This document shows, piece by piece, positions 36,378 through 45,328 of a DNA stretch of 64,000 nucleotides. The number at the start of each line of letters is the position of its first letter. The stretch's first letter is position 1. Under the pieces are notes generated by a model. The model was not told where the DNA came from, ran no database searches, and saw only the letters and a program-made list of their open reading frames with translations. Source of the DNA: Rhodanobacter sp. FDAARGOS 1247 (GTDB lineage: Bacteria > Pseudomonadota > Gammaproteobacteria > Xanthomonadales > Rhodanobacteraceae); assembly GCF_016889805.1 (NCBI RefSeq), contig NZ_CP069535.1, forward strand, positions 3,224,001-3,288,000. Reading direction: 5' to 3'. A program made the position numbers and the translations under genes.

Positions 36378-37993
36378 CGTGCGCGCCCCAGCAGTCTGCG
36401 CATCCGCGCAACCAAGCCCCGCTCGGCAAGCGAATCCACTCCCTGCTGCAGGCGTTCGATCGCCGACTGCATGTCGACCTGTTGCCGGGTCGACTGCTTC
36501 ACCAGCGCTTCGAGTTCATCCCTGCCCGACAATGCCTCGGTCAACTGGGCCTGCTGCTGCGCCAGGCTGGAGGCAAGCCCCTGCAGCTGCTCGCGCTGGT
36601 GCGAGAACCCCAGCAGGAGGTGTTGCAGCTGCTCCCGCCGTTCGGCCAGCTCGGCGGATTGCTCCCGCAGGGCCTGGCCTTGTTGTCCGAATTCGCCACA
36701 GATGGCCAGCAACTGCTCCTGCTGGCCGGCGAACTCGCGCAACAGGTTCTGCACATCGATGCGCTCACGCGACAGATGCACCATTTCGACGATCGATTCC
36801 GACTGCCGCTCGAGCAGGCGATGAAGCGCCGGGCGATCGATCACCACTTCGTACTCGATCCGGATCGCGACCTCCAGCCACTCGCCGGGCAGTCGCTGCG
36901 GCAGCGCGCTGCCGATCTCGAATTCCAGATGGGGATCGCTGTCAAAGCTGGCCAGGCGCACGCCCTGCGTCGCCTGCGATGGCAGCAGCTCGCCGTGCAC
37001 GTGCCCCAGCCGACCGGGCAAGCCGCCCAATTCGTGCCACGCTTCGTCAGCTTGCGTACGCCACGCGACCCGACCCAATCCGTAGATGCCGGGATGGTCC
37101 GCCGGATCGATCCGCAGGTAGTCCGGCGTGGTGTCCGCGGGCAGCCGGAATTGCAGGTCCAGCACGCCCTCGAGCGCATCCGGTGCCAGTGAGACCATGC
37201 GGCTTTCGTCGTAGTTCTCGTCACGCCGGCGGTAGTACAGATGGCTGCCGGGCGGCGGCACCTCGGCCGGCGCTCCCTCGACCGGATGGCCATCCGCGTC
37301 GACCAGCTTGCCGCCCAGCGCGGCAAAGAATCCCCGCACGGCCTGCGGCGCTTCCGCTGCCCTGTGCATGAATGCGGCAAATGACGGCGGGATGCGTGCG
37401 CCCACCGCCACCACGCCCAGGCCATGGCTGTGCTCGAATGCAAAAGACGGATAACGGGCGGCCAGTTCGTCAAAGAAGCGCCACACGCCGAAGTCGCGCC
37501 CACGTTCCCCGGTATCGTGCAACAACACCACCGCGCGTTCGCTCAGCCTGGGCAGCCAGGTCTCGAAATCGTGGCGCACGGCATCGTAGGTATGGAGCCC
37601 ATCGATGTGCAGCAGGTCGATGCTTCCCTCGGGAAACTGCCCGACCGCGTCGTCGAAGCGTGCACGCAGCAACCGCGAAAAGTCGCCGTAGAGCGGATCA
37701 TGCCGCGCGCGCAGCGCCTGATAGACCTGTTCTCCGTAGTGCAGCGCATGGGCGTCGCCCTGCCAGGTATCGACGGCGCTGCAACGGCAGTCCAGCGCCA
37801 GCGCCCGCACCGCCTGGCAGAACGCCATGTACGAGTTGCCCGAATGCGTGCCCAGCTCGACCAGGGTTCGCGGGCGCAGCAGGTCGATCGCCAGGAAGGC
37901 GAACGGAATGTGGCCCGCCCATCCATACGGTGGCACCAGACGCGGGTTCAGCAGAAGCAGCGGATGCTCTTCGAGGAGAAAGTCAGGCTTCAT
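36374..37993 (-). CDS. CmcI/Methyltransf_24-like protein with long coiled-coil C-terminus
   Basis: A 539-aa protein. Residues about 35-205 are a methyltransferase/CmcI-type domain: RTLVELGTHSGNSYMAFCQ, CSAVDTWQGD, IDLLHIDGLHTYDAVRHDF and VVLLHDTGERG. A beta-rich middle (about 230-390) and a glutamine-rich coiled coil (about 395-515, e.g. SRERIDVQNLLREFAGQQEQ) follow. It could methylate the growing or terminal sugar, and the coiled coil could space it from partner transferases as in WbdD. It overlaps wzt2 by 11 bp and the double-GT2 gene by 4 bp. Confidence 0.75.
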   Translation of the reverse strand: MKPDFLLEEHPLLLLNPRLVPPYGWAGHIPFAFLAIDLLRPRTLVELGTHSGNSYMAFCQAVRALALDCRCSAVDTWQGDAHALHYGEQVYQALRARHDPLYGDFSRLLRARFDDAVGQFPEGSIDLLHIDGLHTYDAVRHDFETWLPRLSERAVVLLHDTGERGRDFGVWRFFDELAARYPSFAFEHSHGLGVVAVGARIPPSFAAFMHRAAEAPQAVRGFFAALGGKLVDADGHPVEGAPAEVPPPGSHLYYRRRDENYDESRMVSLAPDALEGVLDLQFRLPADTTPDYLRIDPADHPGIYGLGRVAWRTQADEAWHELGGLPGRLGHVHGELLPSQATQGVRLASFDSDPHLEFEIGSALPQRLPGEWLEVAIRIEYEVVIDRPALHRLLERQSESIVEMVHLSRERIDVQNLLREFAGQQEQLLAICGEFGQQGQALREQSAELAERREQLQHLLLGFSHQREQLQGLASSLAQQQAQLTEALSGRDELEALVKQSTRQQVDMQSAIERLQQGVDSLAERGLVARMRRLLGRAR

Positions 37994-39353
37994 CAGTCAA
38001 CCGTTCAACACGAATGTCCAGCATCGGTATGCCGATCAGTCCGGCCACCATGGAACCACCCTCGGCGGTAAAACGCAGCGCTTCGTGCAGCCAGTGCTGC
38101 ACGACGTGCTGCTCCTGCGTTCCCTCGGAAACACCTGCGGCCACAAAATATTCCCCGGGTATCAGCCGCGGCATCACGAACTGGAAGCTGGCGCAAAACC
38201 GCTGCCCCCCGCTCACCGCGAAGTCGCCCCCGTGGCTGATGGCCGTATTGTCGCCGAACATCAGCTGCCCCAGACGGTTCTTCACGTAGAACCCGGTGAT
38301 CGCATTGTCCATGGCTTCATCGGCGATCAGCTCGATCCGGAGCGTCACGCATTCTCCGGCCAGCACGAGGGCGATATCCCGTCCCTGCTCGTTGCAGATC
38401 GAGACATGCGCGATGCGGACCTTGCACTCGCCGAAGCCGTCCTCCTCCGGCTGGAAGGGGAATATCTTCATGTCGTTGCGCAACGTGGAGCGGTCGATCA
38501 GCTCCTGACGCGGATCGACCTGACGCCGGGTCGAAGGCTGGGGGCGTTCCTGCAACCTTTGCCCCTGCGCCCCGATCCCGTGTTGCCGTTCGATCAGCGA
38601 CGCCTCGATATAGGCTTCCATCACCTTGCGTGCCGTGCCGATCTGCTGCACCCGGCCGTGTTCGAGCCAGATCGCGCGGTCGCACAGGCTGGTCACCGCG
38701 CTGCCATCGTGGCTGACGAACAGCATGGTGCCCCGTTTGCGGAACTCGCGCAGGTAACGCATGCACTTCTGCATGAAGAACGCATCGCCCACGGCCAGCG
38801 CTTCGTCGATGATGAGGATGTCCGCGTCCACGTGCGTCACCACCGAGAACGCCAGCCGCATCACCATGCCCGTGGAGTAGCTGCGCACCGGCTGGTCGAC
38901 GAAGTCGCCGATCTCCGCATAGGCGAGGATGTCCTCGATGCGGGCATCGATCTCGTCGCGGCTCAGGCCCAGGATGGCGGCGTTCAGATAGACGTTCTGG
39001 CGACCGGTGAAATCGGGATTGAATCCGCTGCCCAGCTCCAGCAGCGCCGCCACCCGGCCATGGATGCCGGCGCGCCCCTCGGTCGGCTTGAGCGTACCGG
39101 CGATCAGCTGCAGCAAGGTGGATTTGCCGGCGCCGTTGCGACCGACGATGCCAAGGGTCTCTCCGCGATGAACCTCGAAGTCCACCTCGCGCAGGGCCCA
39201 GAACTCACGGTAGAAGCGTCGATTGCCACCCAGCAGGCTCTGCCACATCCGGTGCACCGGCTTGTCGTAGAGCTGGTAACACTTGCCCAGCCCACGCACC
39301 TCGATCGCCACGTCGACGGCGGTGCCCGGCACGGGGACGGTTTCAGAGGACAT
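37983..39353 (-). CDS. wzt: O-antigen ABC transporter ATP-binding protein with C-terminal carbohydrate-binding domain (second copy)
   Basis: A 456-aa paralogue of the Wzt at 24-25.5 kb. Walker A is GRNGAGKSTLL, signature YSTGMVMRLAF, Walker B LIIDEALAVGD. The C-terminal domain (about 270-456) shares the ITGFYVKNRLGQLMFGDNT block and the VQHWLHEALRF block with the first copy but differs around the likely ligand face. This predicts a different or variant glycan end as cargo. ATG 39353 overlaps wzm2 by 11 bp, and the overlap sequence is identical to that of the first pair. Confidence 0.93.
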   Translation of the reverse strand: MSSETVPVPGTAVDVAIEVRGLGKCYQLYDKPVHRMWQSLLGGNRRFYREFWALREVDFEVHRGETLGIVGRNGAGKSTLLQLIAGTLKPTEGRAGIHGRVAALLELGSGFNPDFTGRQNVYLNAAILGLSRDEIDARIEDILAYAEIGDFVDQPVRSYSTGMVMRLAFSVVTHVDADILIIDEALAVGDAFFMQKCMRYLREFRKRGTMLFVSHDGSAVTSLCDRAIWLEHGRVQQIGTARKVMEAYIEASLIERQHGIGAQGQRLQERPQPSTRRQVDPRQELIDRSTLRNDMKIFPFQPEEDGFGECKVRIAHVSICNEQGRDIALVLAGECVTLRIELIADEAMDNAITGFYVKNRLGQLMFGDNTAISHGGDFAVSGGQRFCASFQFVMPRLIPGEYFVAAGVSEGTQEQHVVQHWLHEALRFTAEGGSMVAGLIGIPMLDIRVERLTDEA

Positions 39354-40149
39354 CGGCGAATCCATCGCGCGTGCGCTGAAACCAGGCAAAGCCGAACAGC
39401 AGCACGGCGATCGCCACCAGGGTGTAGCTGCCCAGCGCCGCCCAGTCCGGCGGCTGACCGAACAGGACGATCTGGCGCGTCTGTTCGATCATCAGGGTCA
39501 ACGGATTGAACGCGAGCCAGTCACGATACGGTTCGTGCAGGGTCGAGGCAGGATAGAAGACCGGGCTGAGAAACATCAGCATCGCCGAAAGCACGCCGGC
39601 CACTTGGGCGATATCGCGGATGAACACGCCGAGCGAAGCCATCAACCAGCTCACGCCGCAAAGCAGGAGGACGTACGGCGCGTACACCAGCGGCAGATAC
39701 AGCACCGCGACGGGAATCGCGTGTTGCGAGAGCAGCACGAACAGCAGCAGGACCAGCAGGCTCAGCGCCGCGTTGAAAAGGGACGATGCGACCATCACGC
39801 ACGGCAGGATGGACAGCGGGAAAACCACCCGCTTCACCAGGTTGCTCTGCGAAACGATCACCGACGGCGCCCGCATCAGGCATTCGGCCAGCAGCGAGTG
39901 GATGATCATGCCGCAGAAGATCATCAGCGAAAAATCGACTCCGGATTTCATGCCGGGCCAGCGCATGCCGAGGAAAACGCGGAAAGCCAGGGTATAGACG
40001 GCCAGCATCAGCAACGGATTGATGAAGGACCAGAGCAGCCCCAGGAAGGACCCGCTGTAACGCCCTTCCACGTCGCGTCGGGCAAGTTCCCAGAACACGT
40101 CTCGCCGCGCCCAAAGGCGGCGCGGCAGGGACAGATTTGCCAATTCCAT
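39343..40149 (-). CDS. wzm: O-antigen ABC transporter permease (second copy)
   Basis: A 268-aa ABC-2 permease with six helices. Motifs [34 protein letters not shown] and [20 protein letters not shown] parallel the first Wzm. It ends RDGFADVL, as the first copy ends [11 protein letters not shown] 40149 with GGAGAG just upstream is preferred to the 17-codon-longer frame. It is the first gene of a six-gene operon ending at 31.2 kb and is divergent from rmlB. Confidence 0.92.
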   Translation of the reverse strand: MELANLSLPRRLWARRDVFWELARRDVEGRYSGSFLGLLWSFINPLLMLAVYTLAFRVFLGMRWPGMKSGVDFSLMIFCGMIIHSLLAECLMRAPSVIVSQSNLVKRVVFPLSILPCVMVASSLFNAALSLLVLLLFVLLSQHAIPVAVLYLPLVYAPYVLLLCGVSWLMASLGVFIRDIAQVAGVLSAMLMFLSPVFYPASTLHEPYRDWLAFNPLTLMIEQTRQIVLFGQPPDWAALGSYTLVAIAVLLFGFAWFQRTRDGFADVL

Positions 40150-40236
40150 CGTCTCTCCAGATGCTGCTTCGGACACCGCGCCATGCACGCGCGACATCAA
40201 CCCTCAATGAACCCGTCTCGCCGGCAGCGTCCTTAC

Positions 40237-40255
40237 TTGCCTCCATCAATGGCAA
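40237..40255. promoter_or_regulatory. Inverted repeat in the wzm2/rmlB divergent region
   Basis: TTGCC and GGCAA flank a 9-bp spacer in the 221-bp region between the two divergent operons. It could be a regulator site or be coincidental. No clear -35/-10 pair was identified for either operon. Confidence 0.25.
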
Positions 40256-40370
40256 ACTATCGGGGCAAACGCCCCACGCTGGCGCAGCCAGCCACGGGTT
40301 CGCGCATGACGTTTTGCCGATCCACCATTCGCTTGCGGATGTATGCCCATATGACACCAAAGAAGGCCCG

Positions 40371-41441
40371 ATGAACAGCCCATCCAGTCACGTCCCCCTG
40401 CTCATGGTCACCGGCGGAGCCGGTTTCATCGGTGCCAACTTCGTCCTGCAGGCCATCGCCGATGGTCTGCGCGTGGTGAACCTGGACAAGCTCACCTACG
40501 CCGGCAACCCCGACACGCTGGCTTCGCTGGACGGGAACGAGCGGCACCTGTTCGTGCAGGGCGACATCGGCGATCGTGAACTGGTGGCGAAGCTGCTGGC
40601 CGAGCACCGGCCCGACGCCATCGTCAATTTCGCCGCCGAATCGCATGTGGACCGCTCGATCGACGGCCCGGTCGAGTTCGTGCAGACCAATGTGGTGGGC
40701 ACGCTGGGCCTGCTCGAATGCGCCCGCGACTACTGGCGCGGCCTCGACGGCGCCGCCCGCGACGGCTTCCGCTTCCTGCACGTGTCGACCGACGAGGTCT
40801 ACGGCTCGCTGGGGGCCGAGGGCAAGTTCACCGAGACCACGCCGTACGCGCCGAACTCGCCGTACTCCGCGTCCAAGGCCGCCTCCGACCACCTGGTGCG
40901 GGCGTTCCACCACACCTACGGCCTGCCGGTGCTGACCACCAACTGCTCGAACAATTACGGGCCGTACCAGTTCCCCGAGAAGCTGATCCCGCTGGTGATC
41001 CAGAAGGCCCTGGCCGGCGAGCCGCTGCCGGTCTACGGCGATGGACTCAACATCCGCGACTGGCTGTTCGTGGGCGATCACTGCAGCGCGATCCGCCGCG
41101 TGCTGGACGCCGGTCGCGTGGGCGAAACCTACAACGTGGGCGGCAATGCCGAGCGCGAGAACATCACCGTGGTGAAGACCATCTGCGCCCTGCTCGATGC
41201 GCGCCAGCCACTGGCCGACGGGCGCCCCCGCGAATCGCTGATCACCTACGTCAGGGATCGCCCCGGCCACGATCGCCGCTATGCGATCGATTCGAGCAAG
41301 TTGCAGGACGAACTGGGCTGGCGGCCGACCCACACCTTCGAGACCGGCATCGCGCAGACGGTGGACTGGTATCTCGCCCATCAGTCGTGGAGCCAGCGCG
41401 TGCTGGACGGCAGCTATCGCATGGAGCGCCTCGGCTCATGA
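40371..41441 (+). CDS. rmlB: dTDP-glucose 4,6-dehydratase
   Basis: A 356-aa short-chain dehydrogenase, second step of dTDP-L-rhamnose synthesis. NAD-binding [12 protein letters not shown] at the start, [15 protein letters not shown], the active-site [10 protein letters not shown] and the catalytic [12 protein letters not shown] are all intact, with [20 protein letters not shown] following. The upstream frame extension lacks homology; ATG 40371 is chosen. First gene of rmlBACD; its stop overlaps the rmlA start (ATGA). Confidence 0.97.
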   Translation: MNSPSSHVPLLMVTGGAGFIGANFVLQAIADGLRVVNLDKLTYAGNPDTLASLDGNERHLFVQGDIGDRELVAKLLAEHRPDAIVNFAAESHVDRSIDGPVEFVQTNVVGTLGLLECARDYWRGLDGAARDGFRFLHVSTDEVYGSLGAEGKFTETTPYAPNSPYSASKAASDHLVRAFHHTYGLPVLTTNCSNNYGPYQFPEKLIPLVIQKALAGEPLPVYGDGLNIRDWLFVGDHCSAIRRVLDAGRVGETYNVGGNAERENITVVKTICALLDARQPLADGRPRESLITYVRDRPGHDRRYAIDSSKLQDELGWRPTHTFETGIAQTVDWYLAHQSWSQRVLDGSYRMERLGS

Positions 41442-42328
41442 GCAGCACACGGAAGGGCATCATCCTCGCCGGCGGTTCCGGCACCCGGCTGCACCCGATC
41501 ACCCGCGCGATCAGCAAGCAGCTGCTGCCGGTGTACGACAAGCCGATGATCTACTACCCGCTGGCCACGCTGATGCTGGCCGGTATCCGCGAGATCCTGA
41601 TCATCAACACGCCGCACGAGCAGGCGATGTTCCAGCGCCTGCTGGGCGACGGCTCGCAGTGGGGCCTGGACATCCGTTACGCGGCGCAGCCGTCGCCGGA
41701 CGGGCTGGCCCAGGCGTTCACCATCGGCCGTGATTTCGTCGACGGCAAGCCCAGCTGCCTGGTGCTGGGCGACAACATCTTCTACGGCCACGGTTTCACC
41801 GAGCGCCTCAAGCGTGCCGCGGCGCGCGAACACGGCGCCACCGTGTTCGGCTACTGGGTGAAGGACCCGCAGCGTTACGGCGTGGCGGAATTCGACGCCG
41901 ACGGGAAAGTGGTCGGGCTGGAGGAAAAGCCCGCCACACCGAAGTCCCACTACGCCGTCACCGGACTGTATTTCTACGACGCCCGCGTCTGCGACTACGC
42001 CGCCGCATTGCAGCCGTCGCCGCGCGGCGAGCTGGAGATCACCGACCTCAACCGCTGCTACCTCGACGACGGTTCGCTGCACCTGGAGCAGCTGGGCCGC
42101 GGCTTCGCCTGGCTCGACACCGGCACCCACGAATCGCTGATGGAAGCGGGCAACTACATCGAGACGATCGAGAACCGGCAAGGCCTGAAGGTCTGCTGCC
42201 CGGAGGAGATCGCCCACCTCAACGGCTGGATCGACGACGAGCAGCTGCTGGGCCTGGCCGCGCCGCTGGCCAAGACCGGCTACGGCCAGTACCTGCAGGG
42301 CCTGGTGCGCGAGGGACACGCCCGATGA
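41438..42328 (+). CDS. rmlA: Glucose-1-phosphate thymidylyltransferase
   Basis: A 296-aa enzyme making dTDP-glucose, first step of the rhamnose pathway. Signature [45 protein letters not shown] (metal site) and [18 protein letters not shown] are complete. The C-terminal helix ending [13 protein letters not shown] is the usual allosteric part. ATGA overlaps on both sides place it in a coupled operon. Confidence 0.97.
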   Translation: MSSTRKGIILAGGSGTRLHPITRAISKQLLPVYDKPMIYYPLATLMLAGIREILIINTPHEQAMFQRLLGDGSQWGLDIRYAAQPSPDGLAQAFTIGRDFVDGKPSCLVLGDNIFYGHGFTERLKRAAAREHGATVFGYWVKDPQRYGVAEFDADGKVVGLEEKPATPKSHYAVTGLYFYDARVCDYAAALQPSPRGELEITDLNRCYLDDGSLHLEQLGRGFAWLDTGTHESLMEAGNYIETIENRQGLKVCCPEEIAHLNGWIDDEQLLGLAAPLAKTGYGQYLQGLVREGHAR

Positions 42329-42882
42329 AGGTGATCCAGACCAGCCTGCCCGGAGCGCTGATCCTCGAACCGCAGGTGTTCGGCGATGCCCGCGGGTTCT
42401 TCTACGAAAGCTACAACGAGGCGAAGTACCAGGAGGCCGGCGTCGACCACCGCTTCGTGCAGTCCAACGTGTCGCGCTCGGCGCGCGGCGTGTTGCGCGG
42501 CCTGCATTACCAGTGGCCGAATCCGCAGGGCAAGCTGGTCAGCGTGCTCGAAGGCGAGGTCTATGACGTGGCGGTGGACATCCGCCGCGGCTCGCCCACC
42601 TTCGGGCAGTCGATCGGCGTGATGCTGACGGCCGACAACCATCGCCATTTCTGGGTGCCTGAAGGCTTCGCGCACGGCTTCTGCGTGTTGTCCGAGTTCG
42701 CCACCTTCAGCTACCAGTGCACCGCGCTGTATGACCCCAGGGCCGACGCGGGCATCCGCTGGAACGACGCCGCGCTCGGCATCGACTGGCCGATCAGCGC
42801 GCCGCTGCTGTCGGACAAGGACGGCAAGACGCCCCTGCTCGCCGACGTGCCAGCGGAGCGCCTGCCGGTCTACGCGGCATGA
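42325..42882 (+). CDS. rmlC: dTDP-4-dehydrorhamnose 3,5-epimerase
   Basis: A 185-aa cupin enzyme. Motifs: [20 protein letters not shown], the catalytic His in [33 protein letters not shown] and [15 protein letters not shown] with the second His. Normal length. It overlaps rmlA and rmlD by four bases each. Confidence 0.97.
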   Translation: MKVIQTSLPGALILEPQVFGDARGFFYESYNEAKYQEAGVDHRFVQSNVSRSARGVLRGLHYQWPNPQGKLVSVLEGEVYDVAVDIRRGSPTFGQSIGVMLTADNHRHFWVPEGFAHGFCVLSEFATFSYQCTALYDPRADAGIRWNDAALGIDWPISAPLLSDKDGKTPLLADVPAERLPVYAA

Positions 42883-43814
42883 AGATCCTGCTGCTCGGGG
42901 CCAACGGCCAGCTCGGCCGCAGCCTGCTCGATCACGGCGGCCTCGCCGCGCGCGGCGAGCTGGTCGCCGCCAGTCGTGATGGCGTGCTGGCCGGCGGCGG
43001 GCACGGCGAGCTTGCCGACCTGTCGAACCCCGCATCCCTGCCCGCCCTGCTCGACCGCCTGCAACCCGACCTGATCGTCAACGCCGCCGCCTATACCGCA
43101 GTCGATCGTGCCGAGCAGGAGGAAGCCCTGGCCACCCGCGTCAACGGCGAGGCGGTGGGCGTGCTCGGCCACTGGGCGGCGGCACGTGGCGCGCTGGTGA
43201 TCCACTACTCCACCGACTACGTGTTCGACGGTCGGCAGTCGCAGCCGTACGCGGTCGATGCAGCCACCGGCCCGCTCGGCGCCTATGGCCGCAGCAAGCT
43301 GGCCGGCGAACTCGCGCTGCGCGACAGCGGCGCCGACCACTTCATCTTCCGCACCGCCTGGGTCTACGCGGCGCACGGCCACAACTTCCTGCGCACCATG
43401 CTGCGCCTGGGCGCCGAACGCGACGAGCTGCGCGTGGTGGCCGACCAGCACGGCGCACCCACCGACACCGGCCTGATCGTGGACGGAACGCTCGCCGCAC
43501 TCGATCGGTGGTTGTCGTCGGATCGTGTGCAACGCGATGCACTGGCCGGCACCCATCACCTGGTTGCCAGCGGCGCGACGACCTGGCACGGCTTTGCCGG
43601 CGCGATCTTCGCCGAGGCCGCCACCCAGGGCCTGCTGGCACGCGCGCCCCGCGTGCTTGCGATCGACAGCAGCGAATTCCCCACGCCGGCCGTGCGCCCG
43701 GCCTGGTCGCTGCTGGACAATGGCGGTTTCCAGCGGCATTTTGGCCTTGGCCTGCCGGACTGGACGCAGGGCTTGCGCGATGTCGTGCGCCAGCTTGCCT
43801 CATCCATGCACTGA
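42879..43814 (+). CDS. rmlD: dTDP-4-dehydrorhamnose reductase
   Basis: A 311-aa NAD(P)H reductase giving dTDP-L-rhamnose. N-terminal [46 protein letters not shown] and the YGRSKLAGE catalytic motif are intact, with FRTAWVYAAHGHNFLRTML following. Last of the rml genes; manC follows after 16 bp. Confidence 0.97.
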   Translation: MKILLLGANGQLGRSLLDHGGLAARGELVAASRDGVLAGGGHGELADLSNPASLPALLDRLQPDLIVNAAAYTAVDRAEQEEALATRVNGEAVGVLGHWAAARGALVIHYSTDYVFDGRQSQPYAVDAATGPLGAYGRSKLAGELALRDSGADHFIFRTAWVYAAHGHNFLRTMLRLGAERDELRVVADQHGAPTDTGLIVDGTLAALDRWLSSDRVQRDALAGTHHLVASGATTWHGFAGAIFAEAATQGLLARAPRVLAIDSSEFPTPAVRPAWSLLDNGGFQRHFGLGLPDWTQGLRDVVRQLASSMH

Positions 43815-43830
43815 ACGAGATCCTGCCACC

Positions 43831-45243
43831 ATGTTGATTCCCCTCATCCTCAGCGGTGGCAGCGGCACCCGGCTCTGGCCCGTCTCGCGCAAGAACCTGC
43901 CCAAGCAGTTCCTCGCGCTCGCCGGCAAGGGCACGCTGTTCCAGCAGACCATCGCGCGCACCCGCCAGTTGCCCGACGTCGCCGCGCCGATCGTGGTGGC
44001 CAGCGAGGATCACCGCTTCCTCGCCGCCGACCAGTTGCTGGAGGCCGGCATCAGGGACGCCAGCATCGTGCTGGAACCGCTGGCCCGCAACACCGCGCCG
44101 GCGATCGCGCTGGGTGCGTTGCAGGCCTTGCAGCGCGACCCCGAGGCCATGCTGCTGGTGCTGCCGGCCGATCACCTGATCGGCGACACCGACGCCTTCG
44201 TCGAGGCCGTGAGACAGGCGCAGCCGCTGGCGGCGCAGGACTGGCTGGTGACGTTCGGCATCCGCCCGGACCGGCCGGAAACCGGCTTTGGCTACATCCG
44301 CCGCGCCGACGCGATCGACCACCACGGCTATCGCGTCGAGCAGTTCGTCGAGAAGCCCGACCTGGCCACCGCCCAGTCCTACCTGGCCGACGGCGGCTAC
44401 GACTGGAACTCCGGCATGTTCCTGTTCAAGGCCGCGCGCTACCTGGAAGAACTGGCCGCGCACGCGCCGGCGATGCTGGAAGCGGTGCGCATGGCGCACG
44501 CGAAAGCCACGGTCGATCTGGACTTCGTGCGCATCGACCGCGATGCGTTCGCCCGGGTGCCCGACGATTCGATCGACTACGCCGTGATGGAGAAGACCCG
44601 CCGCGCCGCGGTGATCCCGGTCAGCTGCGCATGGAGCGACATCGGTTCGTGGTCGGCGCTGTGGCTGACCGGCGACAAGGACGCCGACGGCAACCTGCGC
44701 GAAGGCGACACCCTGGCGGTGGACACGCATCGTTCGCTGCTGCGCTCGCACGACCGCCACCTGCTGGCCACCGTGGGCGTCGACGACCTGATCGTGGTGA
44801 CCACGCCGGACGCGACCCTGGTGGCCCACCGCGACGCCGCGCAGGACGTGAAGAAGATCGTCGAGCAACTGAAGGCCGCCGGCCGCAGCGAACACTCGCT
44901 GCATCGCGTGGTGCACCGCCCCTGGGGCAATTACGACTCCCTGGAGGAAGGCGAGCGCTTCCAGGTCAAGCGGATCCAGGTCAAGCCGGGCGCTTCGCTC
45001 AGCCTGCAGAAGCATCATCATCGCGCCGAACACTGGATCGTGGTCTCCGGCACCGCCGAGGTCACCTGCGACGACAAGGTGTTCCTGCTCGGCGAGAACC
45101 AGAGCACGTATATCCCGCTGGGCAGCAAGCACCGCCTGCGCAACCCCGGCAAGGTCGTGCTGGAACTGATCGAGGTGCAGTCCGGCAGCTATCTGGGTGA
45201 GGACGACATCGTGCGTTTCGACGATGTCTACGGCCGCGTCTGA
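43831..45243 (+). CDS. manC: Bifunctional mannose-1-phosphate guanylyltransferase / mannose-6-phosphate isomerase
   Basis: A 470-aa ManC/XanB-type enzyme supplying GDP-mannose. The N-terminal pyrophosphorylase carries LILSGGSGTRLWPVSRKNLP, KQFLAL, VLPADHLIGD and VEQFVEKPD. The C-terminal cupin isomerase domain has VKRIQVKPGASLSLQKHHHR, AEHWIVVSGTAEVTCDD and TYIPLGSKHRLRNPG. ATG 43831 follows rmlD closely. In Xanthomonas xanB lies next to rfbBACD and xanA; xanA (phosphohexomutase) is not in this window. The next gene converges after 85 bp. Confidence 0.96.
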   Translation: MLIPLILSGGSGTRLWPVSRKNLPKQFLALAGKGTLFQQTIARTRQLPDVAAPIVVASEDHRFLAADQLLEAGIRDASIVLEPLARNTAPAIALGALQALQRDPEAMLLVLPADHLIGDTDAFVEAVRQAQPLAAQDWLVTFGIRPDRPETGFGYIRRADAIDHHGYRVEQFVEKPDLATAQSYLADGGYDWNSGMFLFKAARYLEELAAHAPAMLEAVRMAHAKATVDLDFVRIDRDAFARVPDDSIDYAVMEKTRRAAVIPVSCAWSDIGSWSALWLTGDKDADGNLREGDTLAVDTHRSLLRSHDRHLLATVGVDDLIVVTTPDATLVAHRDAAQDVKKIVEQLKAAGRSEHSLHRVVHRPWGNYDSLEEGERFQVKRIQVKPGASLSLQKHHHRAEHWIVVSGTAEVTCDDKVFLLGENQSTYIPLGSKHRLRNPGKVVLELIEVQSGSYLGEDDIVRFDDVYGRV

Positions 45244-45328
45244 GCGCGACGGCAGCTGCCGCAGCGGGCCACGGATTCGCTGAAACGGGAACCTCGATTC
45301 GCCCCAGGGCTGCCGACCGCCACGTCGT

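Noticed and set aside
40150..40370. JUMPstart/ops element (GGCGGTAG) expected before polysaccharide operons
   Set aside because: Looked for before the wzm, rmlB and other operons on both strands, and not found.
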